Translations under genes and position numbers: made by a program
Source of the DNA: JAQGMO01 sp050954505
Lineage (GTDB): Bacteria; Pseudomonadota; Gammaproteobacteria; Burkholderiales; Burkholderiaceae_D
DNA length: 8,965 nucleotides
Assembly: GCA_050954505.1 (NCBI GenBank)
Contig: JBPBPY010000292.1
Span: forward strand, 1 to 8,965
Direction of reading: 5' to 3'
Notes under the pieces: model-generated
What the model was told of the DNA's origin: nothing
What the model saw: only the letters and a program-made list of their open reading frames with translations
Databases searched by the model: none
Shown here: piece after piece, positions 1 through 6,524 of the stretch
Layout of the letters: every line of letters starts with the position of its first letter
Position numbering within the stretch: the first letter of the stretch is position 1

Positions 1-1
1 T

Positions 2-265
2 TATCTGAATGCGGTCAAGGCGATTGGCAGCGACACTGGCGACAAGGTGATGGCGCAAATGCGCAAGACCAGAATCAACGATTTCTACGCCAGGAACGGC
101 GAGATCCGTCCTGACGGACGCATGGCCTATGATGTGTACCTGATGGAAGTGAAGACGCCTGCGGAATCGAAAGCACCTTGGGATTATTATAAGGTGGTGC
201 AAAAGATTCCAGCCAGTGAAGCCTGGACCACCAAGGCCGAATCCAAGTGCGCGCTGTGGAAATGA
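2..265 (+). CDS. ABC transporter solute-binding protein, Leu/Ile/Val-type (C-terminal 87 aa, 5'-truncated by window edge)
   Basis: The frame is open from the first bases of the window to the TGA at 263-265, so only the C-terminal 87 residues are seen. They contain KVMAQMRKTRINDFYARNGEIRPDGRM, then YLMEVKTPAESKAPWDYYKVV and a terminal AESKCALWK. This is the typical C-terminal lobe of the periplasmic Leu/Ile/Val-binding family (Peripla_BP_6) in betaproteobacteria, in which the 'G.IR.DGRM..D.YL..VK.P.ESK.PWD.Y' block is highly characteristic. Known for the family: the mature protein binds an amino acid or another small carboxylate in the periplasm and delivers it to an ABC permease pair. The ligand cannot be told from this end. 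The next gene, a dehydrogenase, starts 171 bp downstream on the same strand. That gap holds GC-rich potential hairpins but no U-tract terminator, so read-through is possible. Confidence 0.85.
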   Translation, partial: YLNAVKAIGSDTGDKVMAQMRKTRINDFYARNGEIRPDGRMAYDVYLMEVKTPAESKAPWDYYKVVQKIPASEAWTTKAESKCALWK

Positions 266-424
266 GCACTCGTTGCCATTGAACATGCGGCGCCAGCGCC
301 GGCACCAGGACTTGAGAGCCGCTCCCCGGCACGCCGGGCGGGGGCGGGGCACTGGCAGATGGATTCGACCATACAACATCGACCGCCTGCCGGCGCCTGA
401 ACCGGATGCGCAAATCACAATTTC

Positions 425-430
425 AAGGAG
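425..430 (+). promoter_or_regulatory. Shine-Dalgarno AAGGAG for the dehydrogenase gene
   Basis: AAGGAG lies 6 nt before the ATG at 437, an ideal spacing. It supports that start for the CRYL1-like dehydrogenase. Confidence 0.85.
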
Positions 431-436
431 TTCAAG

Positions 437-1429
437 ATGATCAATGCAGAAGCGGTAGCGCAACTGCTGGAAGGACGACCGGTTGCCGTGATCGGTGCCG
501 GCCTGGTCGGCGCGGGGTGGGCGATCGTCTTTGCCCGCGCCGGTGCCCAGGTCCGGGTATATGACGCCCAGCCCGGCGCGGCAGCCAACGCTTGCGAGCT
601 GGTCGGCGTGCAATTGCGCGAAATGGCAGAGTTCGGACTGGTCGAGGATGTCGCCACCATCCGTGCGCGCATTCGCAGCAGCGATACGCTGGCCCAGGCG
701 CTGGAAGACGTGGCCTATGTACAGGAATCGATATTCGAAAATGTCGACGTCAAGCGTGCCTTGTATGCACAACTTGATGGCGTATTGCCCGCTAATGCCA
801 TGGTCGGCAGCTCGACCTCCGGCATACCGGCATCGGTCTTTGTCGAAGGCTTGGCCATCGCCAAACGCCTTTTGATCGTTCATCCGGTCAACCCGCCGTA
901 TCTGGTCCCGGTGGTCGAACTGGTGCCTTCGCCACTTACCAGCCCGGACGTACTGGCCTTTGCCACCCGTTTCATGGAGGCGCTGGGACAAAGCGTGGTG
1001 CTGGTCAGGAAGGAAGTCGAAGGCTTCGTCCTCAACCGGCTGCAGGGTGCGCTGTTGCGCGAAGCGTGGGCACTGGTCGAGGAAGGTGTCGCCAGCTGCG
1101 CCGACATCGACGCGACCGTGCGCGATGGATTGGGATGGCGCTGGTCTTTCATGGGGCCGTTTGAAACCATCGACCTCAATGCGCCGGGCGGGGTGGCCGA
1201 TTATGCGCGCCGCCTGGGCGGCCTGTACCTGTCGATCGACAAGTCGCGTGACCATGCGCGCGCCTGGAGCGATGAATTGATCGCCGAAGTCGACCGCCAG
1301 CGGCGTGCAGCGCTGGCCATCGCCGAGCTGCCGCAACGCCGTGCATGGCGCGACCGGCAATTGATGGCCATTGCCGCACGCGATGCAGCTGATGCACCCA
1401 ATGCACCCGATGCAGGTGGCGCAGATTAG
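437..1429 (+). CDS. NAD-dependent 3-hydroxyacyl-CoA dehydrogenase superfamily protein, lambda-crystallin / L-gulonate 3-dehydrogenase type
   Basis: 330 aa. It opens with a Rossmann fold: GAGLVG at residues 20-25 and the NAD-selecting Asp in VYD at 43. The family's catalytic set is present: the SSTSG stretch at 125-129 (the Ser), His149 in IVHPVNPP, Glu161 in VVELVP and Asn200 in FVLNRL. The block GLGWRWSFMGPFETIDLNAPGG (232-252) is typical of lambda-crystallin/L-gulonate 3-dehydrogenase rather than of beta-oxidation enzymes. Known for the family: NAD-linked oxidation of a 3-hydroxy acid in the cytoplasm (L-gulonate, L-carnitine and similar short hydroxy acids). The substrate here is inferred only to be of that kind. 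A perfect SD supports the start. The last 15 residues (DAADAPNAPDAGGAD) are a low-complexity tail from a 9-bp tandem repeat. It is followed at 81 bp by an SDR gene and preceded by a solute-binding protein gene, suggesting one catabolic unit. Confidence 0.85.
   Translation: MINAEAVAQLLEGRPVAVIGAGLVGAGWAIVFARAGAQVRVYDAQPGAAANACELVGVQLREMAEFGLVEDVATIRARIRSSDTLAQALEDVAYVQESIFENVDVKRALYAQLDGVLPANAMVGSSTSGIPASVFVEGLAIAKRLLIVHPVNPPYLVPVVELVPSPLTSPDVLAFATRFMEALGQSVVLVRKEVEGFVLNRLQGALLREAWALVEEGVASCADIDATVRDGLGWRWSFMGPFETIDLNAPGGVADYARRLGGLYLSIDKSRDHARAWSDELIAEVDRQRRAALAIAELPQRRAWRDRQLMAIAARDAADAPNAPDAGGAD
1382..1417 (+). repeat. 9-bp tandem repeat, four units, in the dehydrogenase tail
   Basis: Four consecutive 9-bp units (GATGCAGCT, GATGCACCC, AATGCACCC, GATGCAGGT) encode DAA-DAP-NAP-DAG just before the stop codon. 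Read directly from the sequence. The repeat adds a flexible tail beyond the folded domain. Confidence 0.8.
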
Positions 1430-1510
1430 CGCAGAATCGAAAGCGGTCACGCGCCAATACCTGCGTCCATGCCATGGCGCATTTCCACCAACACCGTAAC
1501 CCGGAAAGAC

Positions 1511-2290
1511 ATGACGGCCTCATCGCATAACAACCTATTCAGTCTCGAAGGCAAGGTCGCCCTGGTGACCGGCGCCGGCCGGGGCCTGGGCGCCGACATT
1601 GCCCGTGCCCTGGCCGCCGCCGGCGCCCAGGTGTTTGCGCTCAGCCGCAGCCAGGCCGAACTCGAAACGCTTGCCGAATCGATCAAGGCCGACGGCGGGC
1701 GCTGTGAAGCAATCGTCTGCGATGTTCTCGACGACAGCGCCCTGCAGCACTGCATCGGATCGCTGGCATCGCTTGATATTCTGGTCAACAACGCCGGCAT
1801 GAACATTCCGCAACGGCTGGAGTCGGTCAGCGTCGAGCAGCTCGACGCTGTGCTCAACCTGAACGTGCGCGCCAGCTTCCTGGCGATGCAGGCAGCCATC
1901 CGCAAGATGCAGGACCATCCGCAGCGCCAGCAGCTTGGTGGCGCCATAGTCAACATCTCTTCGCAGATGGGACATGTGGGCGCCGAACGGCGCACGGTGT
2001 ACTGCATGACCAAGCATGCGCTGGAAGGCTTGACCAAGGCCGCGGCAGTGGAACTGGCGCCGCAGAACATTCGCGTCAACACGGTCGCACCGACTTTCAT
2101 CGACACGCCGATGACCCGGCCATTTTTTGCAGACCAGGCATTCAGCCAATGGGTCCACGAGCGCATTCCAATGGGTCGCCTGCTGCGCAGCGACGAAGTT
2201 GCCGCTGCAGTGGTCTACCTCGCTTCACCGGCAGCGGCAATGGTCACCGGCACCAGCCTGAAACTCGATGGCGGCTGGACGGCACAATAG
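1511..2290 (+). CDS. SDR-family NAD(P)-dependent oxidoreductase (classical short-chain dehydrogenase)
   Basis: 259 aa from the ATG at 1511. All classical SDR signatures are visible: TGAGRGLG at residues 20-27 (dinucleotide binding), NNAG at 93-96, Asn118 in the helix 4 position, Ser151 exactly 13 residues before the active-site Tyr, YCMTK at 164-168 (Tyr164/Lys168) and the C-terminal LDGGWTAQ. An in-frame ATG at 1469 would add 14 residues, but it has no SD and lies outside the normal family length. The 1511 start has a purine-rich GGAAAG, although only 2 nt away. The family covers gluconate 5-dehydrogenases, 3-oxoacyl-ACP reductases and sugar/polyol dehydrogenases; sequence alone does not choose. 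As the last gene of the plus-strand group behind a hydroxy-acid dehydrogenase, a role in oxidising the same or a related carbon source is the most economical inference. Confidence 0.88.
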   Translation: MTASSHNNLFSLEGKVALVTGAGRGLGADIARALAAAGAQVFALSRSQAELETLAESIKADGGRCEAIVCDVLDDSALQHCIGSLASLDILVNNAGMNIPQRLESVSVEQLDAVLNLNVRASFLAMQAAIRKMQDHPQRQQLGGAIVNISSQMGHVGAERRTVYCMTKHALEGLTKAAAVELAPQNIRVNTVAPTFIDTPMTRPFFADQAFSQWVHERIPMGRLLRSDEVAAAVVYLASPAAAMVTGTSLKLDGGWTAQ

Positions 2291-2304
2291 GCTGGGCTAA
2301 CGTC

Positions 2305-2319
2305 CCGTGGCTGCCACGG
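2305..2319. terminator. Possible bidirectional hairpin between convergent genes
   Basis: CCGTGG-CTG-CCACGG forms a perfect 6-bp stem with a 3-nt loop in the 34-bp gap between the SDR stop (2290) and the DUF2058 stop (2325). The position suits a shared terminator. There is no proper U-tract on either side, so termination is only suggested. Confidence 0.35.
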
Positions 2320-2324
2320 CTTGG

Positions 2325-2861
2325 CTACCACATCAGGTCGTCGGGAATCTGGAAGGCAGCATACGGGTCGTCGGCATCGACCTCAGTGCTGGGTTTGTTG
2401 ACGCGCACCACCAGCTGCGCATCGCGCTCGGCGATCTTGTCGGCAATGACTGCCGGCACCAGCTCAACACTGCCATCGAGACAGACAATCACCAGACTGC
2501 CAGCGCCCAGGTGAGCCTGCACCGCGGCCGAGACATGGATGCGTTCGATCTTGCCGGCATGAGTGAAGTGGTAGGCAATGTCGCCATTGCCCTTGGACTG
2601 CCGGTTCTGCTTCACCATCTGGGCAATCTGCGCCATGATGGCTTTCTGGCGCGCCGCTGCATCGCGCTGGGCATTGAGTTCGCGCGCGCGTTCGGCATTT
2701 TGCCGCTGCAGCTCCAGTGCCGCTTCGCGCGCTTCGTTGACGCCTTGCGTGCCGCTGCGACGCTCCTGCTTCTGCTGCCTGGTCTTGTCCTGTTTGACCA
2801 GTTTGGCCTTGGTCCCGTCCACCAGTCCAGCCTTCAGAAATTGCTCCTGCAAAGACGCCAT
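2325..2861 (-). CDS. DUF2058 domain-containing protein (YaiL-like)
   Basis: 178 aa starting MASLQEQFLKAGLVDGTKAK, the standard opening of the DUF2058 family, whose E. coli member YaiL is about the same length. Residues about 17-90 are highly charged (KQDKTRQQKQERR, EAREAALELQRQNAERARELN) and look like a long helix or coiled coil. Residues 97-147 hold the conserved C-terminal part (YHFTHAGKIERIHV, SLVIVCLDGSVELVPAVIADKIAERD). The reading frame stays open upstream to 3029, but the ATG at 2861 has a GGAG 6 nt before it and gives the family length, so the longer version is rejected. There is no signal peptide or membrane segment, so it is cytoplasmic. The biochemical function of the family is not established. 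The gene is convergent with the SDR gene and divergent from the ankyrin gene, so it is probably monocistronic. Confidence 0.88.
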   Translation of the reverse strand: MASLQEQFLKAGLVDGTKAKLVKQDKTRQQKQERRSGTQGVNEAREAALELQRQNAERARELNAQRDAAARQKAIMAQIAQMVKQNRQSKGNGDIAYHFTHAGKIERIHVSAAVQAHLGAGSLVIVCLDGSVELVPAVIADKIAERDAQLVVRVNKPSTEVDADDPYAAFQIPDDLMW

Positions 2862-2867
2862 ACGCCG

Positions 2868-2871
2868 CTCC
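2868..2871 (-). promoter_or_regulatory. Shine-Dalgarno GGAG deciding the DUF2058 start
   Basis: On the minus strand GGAG is followed by a 6-nt spacer and the ATG at 2861. This favours the short family-length protein over the upstream in-frame extension. Confidence 0.75.
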
Positions 2872-2919
2872 ATGATGTGAAAGAATGCCAGCTGCGCGAA
2901 CGCGCGCTGCAAGGACGCT

Positions 2920-2928
2920 AGCATAACA
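2920..2928 (-). promoter_or_regulatory. Candidate extended -10 promoter for the DUF2058 gene
   Basis: The minus strand reads TGTTATGCT, which fits the extended -10 form TGn-TATnnT. No good -35 hexamer lies 16-18 bp upstream, as is common for extended -10 promoters. Transcription would start about 50 nt before the start codon. Confidence 0.4.
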
Positions 2929-3031
2929 AACATCCCCACCGCTGGTTTCTGCCGCGCAGGTGCCACGCTGGTGCCGTGCCGCGCCGTTCGCGTCTGCCGT
3001 AGCCATGCCAGGGCCCCCGCAGCGGCCAATT

Positions 3032-3060
3032 GGAACTAATTTGCCGTAGTGCACCACAAA
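3032..3060 (+). promoter_or_regulatory. hrp box (HrpL-type ECF sigma factor promoter) upstream of the ankyrin gene
   Basis: GGAACT at 3032-3037, a 16-nt spacer, then CCACAAA at 3054-3060. The HrpL consensus of group-1 hrp systems (Pseudomonas syringae, Erwinia, Herbaspirillum) is GGAACC-N15/16-CCACNNA, often with A two bases after the -35 block. Here only the sixth base differs (T for C, a tolerated variant), the spacing is exact, and A is present at 3039. A transcript would begin near 3066-3068 and leave a leader of about 93 nt before the preferred ATG at 3160. The match is read directly; use by HrpL is inferred, since no hrpL or secretion genes are in the window. With equal base frequencies, this pattern with either spacing is expected about once per million positions per strand. 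Confidence 0.65.
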
Positions 3061-3120
3061 CATCAAATCCATGTCGTCAGGCGACCGGATGCCTGCGTCC
3101 GGAGAATGCGCAGTTCAGGG

Positions 3121-3136
3121 TCGTTCCGTCGTTCCG
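3121..3136 (+). repeat. 8-bp perfect tandem duplication in the ankyrin gene leader
   Basis: TCGTTCCG occurs twice back to back, between the hrp box and the preferred start codon. Its role is unknown. Confidence 0.7.
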
Positions 3137-3159
3137 CTTACTTTACAGGTTACTTCAAC

Positions 3160-6100
3160 ATGGCAATCAACCGCCCAGGATATCCGCGCGAACGTTCCAC
3201 CACACCGGTGCGCGGATCGATCCGGCACGCCAGTGTCAGCAGGCTGGACCAGGAAGATATCGACAGTGGCGAGGGCGGTTCGGGGCCAGCGGACGACTCC
3301 GGCGTGGACGCCGGCCAGCAGCACGAACATGCCAATTTTCTCAAGTCGTCGGGCCGCAGCCAGCAACGGATCCTGACCAGTGAATACATGGGGGAGGCGC
3401 AGGCCAAGGAAGTGCACGCCTTGTGCCAGAAATTCGAAGCCTGTGGATTCAAGGGCGTGGCACTTCCCGTGGGCCAGAATGACCGAACCAGGCTGGCGCC
3501 TGGCAGTGAGCCATCGGATGGCCCGCCAGGTTTGAGCAAACTCGAACTCAAGCGCATCGAGTCGGCGCTCGACGCCATTGTCTCGGCAGGAAATTTTCCG
3601 GCCATCTGGTCGGCGATGCACAGCGGCATCGTGCTGGGTGACCGAAAATTCGTCGATGCCACTGCAGTCTTGATGGAACGCGACATCATCAATGTCAATG
3701 TCATTGGGCCTGATGGTGCGACGCTGTTGCATGCCTTGGTACGCTCGGCCAACAAGGAAGACCCGACCTTAGCCAAGATGCCTGCCGGCTCGTTACGCAA
3801 CCTGCCGGTCCCGGCCGGCGCCAAGCCGATGGAAAAAGGCTACATGCTCATCGATGAACGCATTTCGCTGTTGCAGCGCTCGATGGCCGACATGAATTCG
3901 TCCATGCACGGCATCAGCGCGCTGCTGCGCCGTCGTTTGCGCCACCAGGGGCAATCTGCTGAAGCCATCTGCGCCGAACTCAAGCAACGCGGCGTGACCG
4001 ACGAGCGTTTGCTCGAACTCGATGCCTGTGCCACGCTGAGTCCTGCCGAACAGATTGAATTAACCGAGTGCGTCATCGATGCCCATGCGTCGCCGCTGAT
4101 GCATGCGCTGATTTCGTCGCGCCATGACAAGTCGAGGGAAATCATTCTGCAGTCGCTGCTCGAACATGGGGCCGATCCCGCATCGCCAGGACTGGATTTG
4201 CGGGCCAACCGCTACCTGCAGCGCCATGGCTTGCCCGCCATGCCCATCATGCCGTTTCATCTGGCCGCCGGCACTGCGCGTCTGGCGCTGGTGGAGATGT
4301 TCCTCGCCGTGTCCGGGAAGGTCGATCAGCGTGGAGAATTCAATGAAACCGTGCTGCATTGGGCGGCAGAAAACGCCGCTCATCCCGAGGTGTTGCAAAA
4401 ACTGCTGACCACCCAGGTCGCGCTCCACGTCGGCGCGCGCGACTTCAATGGCGAGACGGCATTGCATCGGGCCGTGCGTGTGCCGAACAATCTGGCAAAT
4501 GTCCTGCAACTGCTGCAAGCCATGAACCCGAAAGACGTTCTGGAGCTCAGCGCAGAAGGCAAATCGGTCTTGCACCTGGCTGTTGAACAAGCCGGCAACC
4601 GGGATGTGGTGGCAATGTTGCTGTCGGCTGGCGCCGGCCATCTCATCCATGCGGTAACCAGGGGCACCTATGACAAGCCCGGTCCTTGCGATCCCGACAC
4701 CGGAAAGGACGGCTACACCGCGCTGCATTGCGCGGTCAAGTTCGGCGAGGCAGAAGTGGCCAGGCTGCTGCTTAGTGCCGGTGCAGACGAGGGCATTGAA
4801 ACCACCACCGGGCCAAGCGCGAAATTCACCGCCTTGCACCTGGCGGCGCAATCGAACAACCTGGAAATGGTGAGCGCCCTGGTGGAGGCCGGTGCCGATA
4901 TCGAACAGTCGACACGCGCCGATCAGCGGCCCTTGCACCTGGCCGCAGAGGCCGAGAGTGCCGCAGTGGTCGGCTTTTTGCTCAAGCGTGGCGCTTCCGT
5001 GTCTGCCCGCACCACGCTGGGCGAGTCGGTCATGCACTACGCGGCACGCTCGAAAAATCCTGCCATCCTCGCTTTGCTGATCAAGCACGGCGCCATCGGC
5101 TGGCTCAATGCAAGAACCCACTTTGGCGAATTGCCGCTGCATTACGCCGGTACCGGCGTCGACAACCTGCAGACCGTCAAGCTGATGCTTGAAACGGTGA
5201 CGCCTGCCCAGCTAGGCGCCAGGAACAACCTCAACGAGAGCATCCTGCACCGCGCCGCAACCGTGCCTGGCAATCATGCAATCCTCAAGGCTTTCCTCGA
5301 CGCTGGTGCCGGTGTGCATATCAACGGCAGCACCATTCGGCCGGACGGAAACGCGGATACGCCGCTGCACTACGCCGCCCTCATGCCCGGCAATCACGAG
5401 TCGGTCAAGGTCCTGCTGGATGCCGGTGCCGGCCTGGACACACCCAACCGACATGGCCGCACGCCGCTGCATCTGGCAGTTGGCGCTACCGGCAACGCCG
5501 CCACGGTACTGTTGCTGCTGGCAAGCGGCGCCAATGCCGCGCTGGTTTCCGACGGCGGCCAGTCCTGCCTGCAGCTGGCGGCCGAATTTACCGAAAGTCC
5601 GGCAGTCATCGCCGGCCTGGTCGAGGGCGGGGCAGCAATCGATGCGGCCGATCATGATGGCTTGCGGGTGATCCATTACGCGGCCAAGTCCCGCCATGCG
5701 GAAGTGGTGGCTGCTGTACTGGAAGCCGGCGCCGGCCAGGACATCAATTTGCCCGAGACTTCCACGGGCTTGACACCTTTGATGTTTGCCGCCCATTTAG
5801 GGCATTCCCTCGACGTCATGCGCCTGCTGCTGGCCGCCGGCGCCGAAGTCAATACCGGCACGTCAATCCACCGGGGTGTGACTGCCTTGCACCTGGCCTG
5901 CGGCGGAATGGCTGAAAAGCCTGCCACGGTCAAGCTGTTGCTGGAATCGAATGCCGATGTGAATGCCCTGGCCGAGGAACCGTTGCTGCCATTTGCCGAG
6001 AACGAACAAGAGTTCCTGGAACATGCCCGAAGGGTGGCCGCGGCCGGTGAAAAATGGGGACACCAGGGCGGCAACACGCCCTTGCGCGTGGCCGTACGCG

Positions 6101-6378
6101 GCGGCCATTCACACGCGACCGATCTGCTGTTGCTGCATGGCGCCGAGGTGAATGCCGTCGATCGCGAAGGCAACACCGCATTGATTCTGCATTTCCAGCG
6201 CACCTTCGAGCAGTATGAACGCAGTTTTGCGATGAACCGGGTCATGCAGCGCATGCTGCTCGAGCATGGTGCGCATGTCCACGTTGCCAACGTGGACGAT
6301 GACGATGCATTCGCGTTTGCCGGAGATGCCGAGCGGCCCGATGAACGCGCCCTGGACATGCTGGACGATTATTCGTGA
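3160..6378 (+). CDS. Giant ankyrin-repeat protein, candidate type III secreted effector
   Basis: 1072 aa from the ATG at 3160. Residues 1-75 are polar and disordered-looking, rich in Ser, Arg and Gly, with Ile at position 3 and no signal peptide. Residues about 80-310 have no domain I recognise, apart from a degenerate ankyrin-like TLLHAL near 187. From about 311 to 1040 there are some 19 ankyrin repeats; their TxLHxAA motifs start near 365, 397, 433, 469, 520, 557, 590, 623, 658, 694, 734, 768, 802, 836, 872, 908, 973 and 1006. The C-terminus is acidic (DDDDAF, then ERPDERALDMLDDYS). Ankyrin repeats bind proteins and are common in effectors delivered into eukaryotic cells. The hrp box upstream supports that reading, which is still inference. 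Start choice: the GTG at 3049 lies inside the hrp box and cannot be on its transcript, and the ATG at 3106 has GGAG only 1 nt away. ATG 3160 has a weak ACAGG 10 nt upstream. No catalytic domain is visible. Confidence 0.85.
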   Translation: MAINRPGYPRERSTTPVRGSIRHASVSRLDQEDIDSGEGGSGPADDSGVDAGQQHEHANFLKSSGRSQQRILTSEYMGEAQAKEVHALCQKFEACGFKGVALPVGQNDRTRLAPGSEPSDGPPGLSKLELKRIESALDAIVSAGNFPAIWSAMHSGIVLGDRKFVDATAVLMERDIINVNVIGPDGATLLHALVRSANKEDPTLAKMPAGSLRNLPVPAGAKPMEKGYMLIDERISLLQRSMADMNSSMHGISALLRRRLRHQGQSAEAICAELKQRGVTDERLLELDACATLSPAEQIELTECVIDAHASPLMHALISSRHDKSREIILQSLLEHGADPASPGLDLRANRYLQRHGLPAMPIMPFHLAAGTARLALVEMFLAVSGKVDQRGEFNETVLHWAAENAAHPEVLQKLLTTQVALHVGARDFNGETALHRAVRVPNNLANVLQLLQAMNPKDVLELSAEGKSVLHLAVEQAGNRDVVAMLLSAGAGHLIHAVTRGTYDKPGPCDPDTGKDGYTALHCAVKFGEAEVARLLLSAGADEGIETTTGPSAKFTALHLAAQSNNLEMVSALVEAGADIEQSTRADQRPLHLAAEAESAAVVGFLLKRGASVSARTTLGESVMHYAARSKNPAILALLIKHGAIGWLNARTHFGELPLHYAGTGVDNLQTVKLMLETVTPAQLGARNNLNESILHRAATVPGNHAILKAFLDAGAGVHINGSTIRPDGNADTPLHYAALMPGNHESVKVLLDAGAGLDTPNRHGRTPLHLAVGATGNAATVLLLLASGANAALVSDGGQSCLQLAAEFTESPAVIAGLVEGGAAIDAADHDGLRVIHYAAKSRHAEVVAAVLEAGAGQDINLPETSTGLTPLMFAAHLGHSLDVMRLLLAAGAEVNTGTSIHRGVTALHLACGGMAEKPATVKLLLESNADVNALAEEPLLPFAENEQEFLEHARRVAAAGEKWGHQGGNTPLRVAVRGGHSHATDLLLLHGAEVNAVDREGNTALILHFQRTFEQYERSFAMNRVMQRMLLEHGAHVHVANVDDDDAFAFAGDAERPDERALDMLDDYS

Positions 6379-6392
6379 AAAGCTGCGCAGTA

Positions 6393-6425
6393 AACACTGT
6401 CAACACCGAAACGCTGTTAACACCG
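6393..6425 (+). repeat. Imperfect 17-bp-period direct repeat downstream of the ankyrin gene
   Basis: AACACTGTCAACACCG at 6393-6408 is followed after one base by AACGCTGTTAACACCG at 6410-6425, with two mismatches in 16. It lies 15 bp after the ankyrin stop codon. Function unknown; it could be an old duplication or a binding site. Confidence 0.6.
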
Positions 6426-6476
6426 TTGCGCGTGGCATGCCAGAGCAAGACAGGCGTTGACCAGACGTTGCTGGCA

Positions 6477-6493
6477 CCGGCAGCGTTTGCCGG
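6477..6493. other. Stem-loop between convergent ankyrin and transporter genes
   Basis: CCGGCA-GCGTT-TGCCGG makes a perfect 6-bp stem with a 5-nt loop. It lies between the ankyrin stop (6378) and the transporter stop (6525), where a terminator would be expected. No run of T follows on either strand, so it is recorded only as a hairpin. Confidence 0.35.
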
Positions 6494-6524
6494 CATGGCA
6501 TTTGCCGCTCCAGTGCGCCGGTTC

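Noticed and set aside
266..436. GC-rich hairpins between the solute-binding protein and the dehydrogenase
   Set aside because: Stems such as CCCGG-CACG-CCGGG are short and lack a U-tract, so no terminator was called.
1469..1510. SDR start at 1469
   Set aside because: It has no SD and adds 14 residues beyond the normal family start.
1447..2166. 239-codon minus-strand frame opposite the SDR gene
   Set aside because: It lies opposite a clear SDR with all catalytic motifs; a Ser/Arg/Cys-rich shadow.
2862..3029. 56-residue upstream extension of the DUF2058 reading frame
   Set aside because: The family starts at MASLQEQ, and a good SD precedes the ATG at 2861; the extension would also run through the candidate promoter.
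3049..3159. N-terminal extension of the ankyrin protein from the GTG at 3049 or the ATG at 3106
   Set aside because: The GTG lies inside the hrp box, so it cannot be on a transcript from that promoter. The ATG at 3106 has its GGAG only 1 nt away. The ATG at 3160 is preferred, though 3106 is not fully excluded.
3032..3160. PIP box (TTCG-N16-TTCG type, group-2 hrp regulation)
   Set aside because: No such pair was found upstream of the ankyrin gene; the hrp-box pattern fits instead.
3071..3376. 101-codon plus-strand frame starting just after the hrp box
   Set aside because: It overlaps the ankyrin gene in another frame and has no SD or recognisable domain.
4060..5142. 360-codon open frame on the minus strand inside the ankyrin gene
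   Set aside because: Its composition is that of a GC-rich antisense shadow of the ankyrin repeats; no domain or SD is recognisable.
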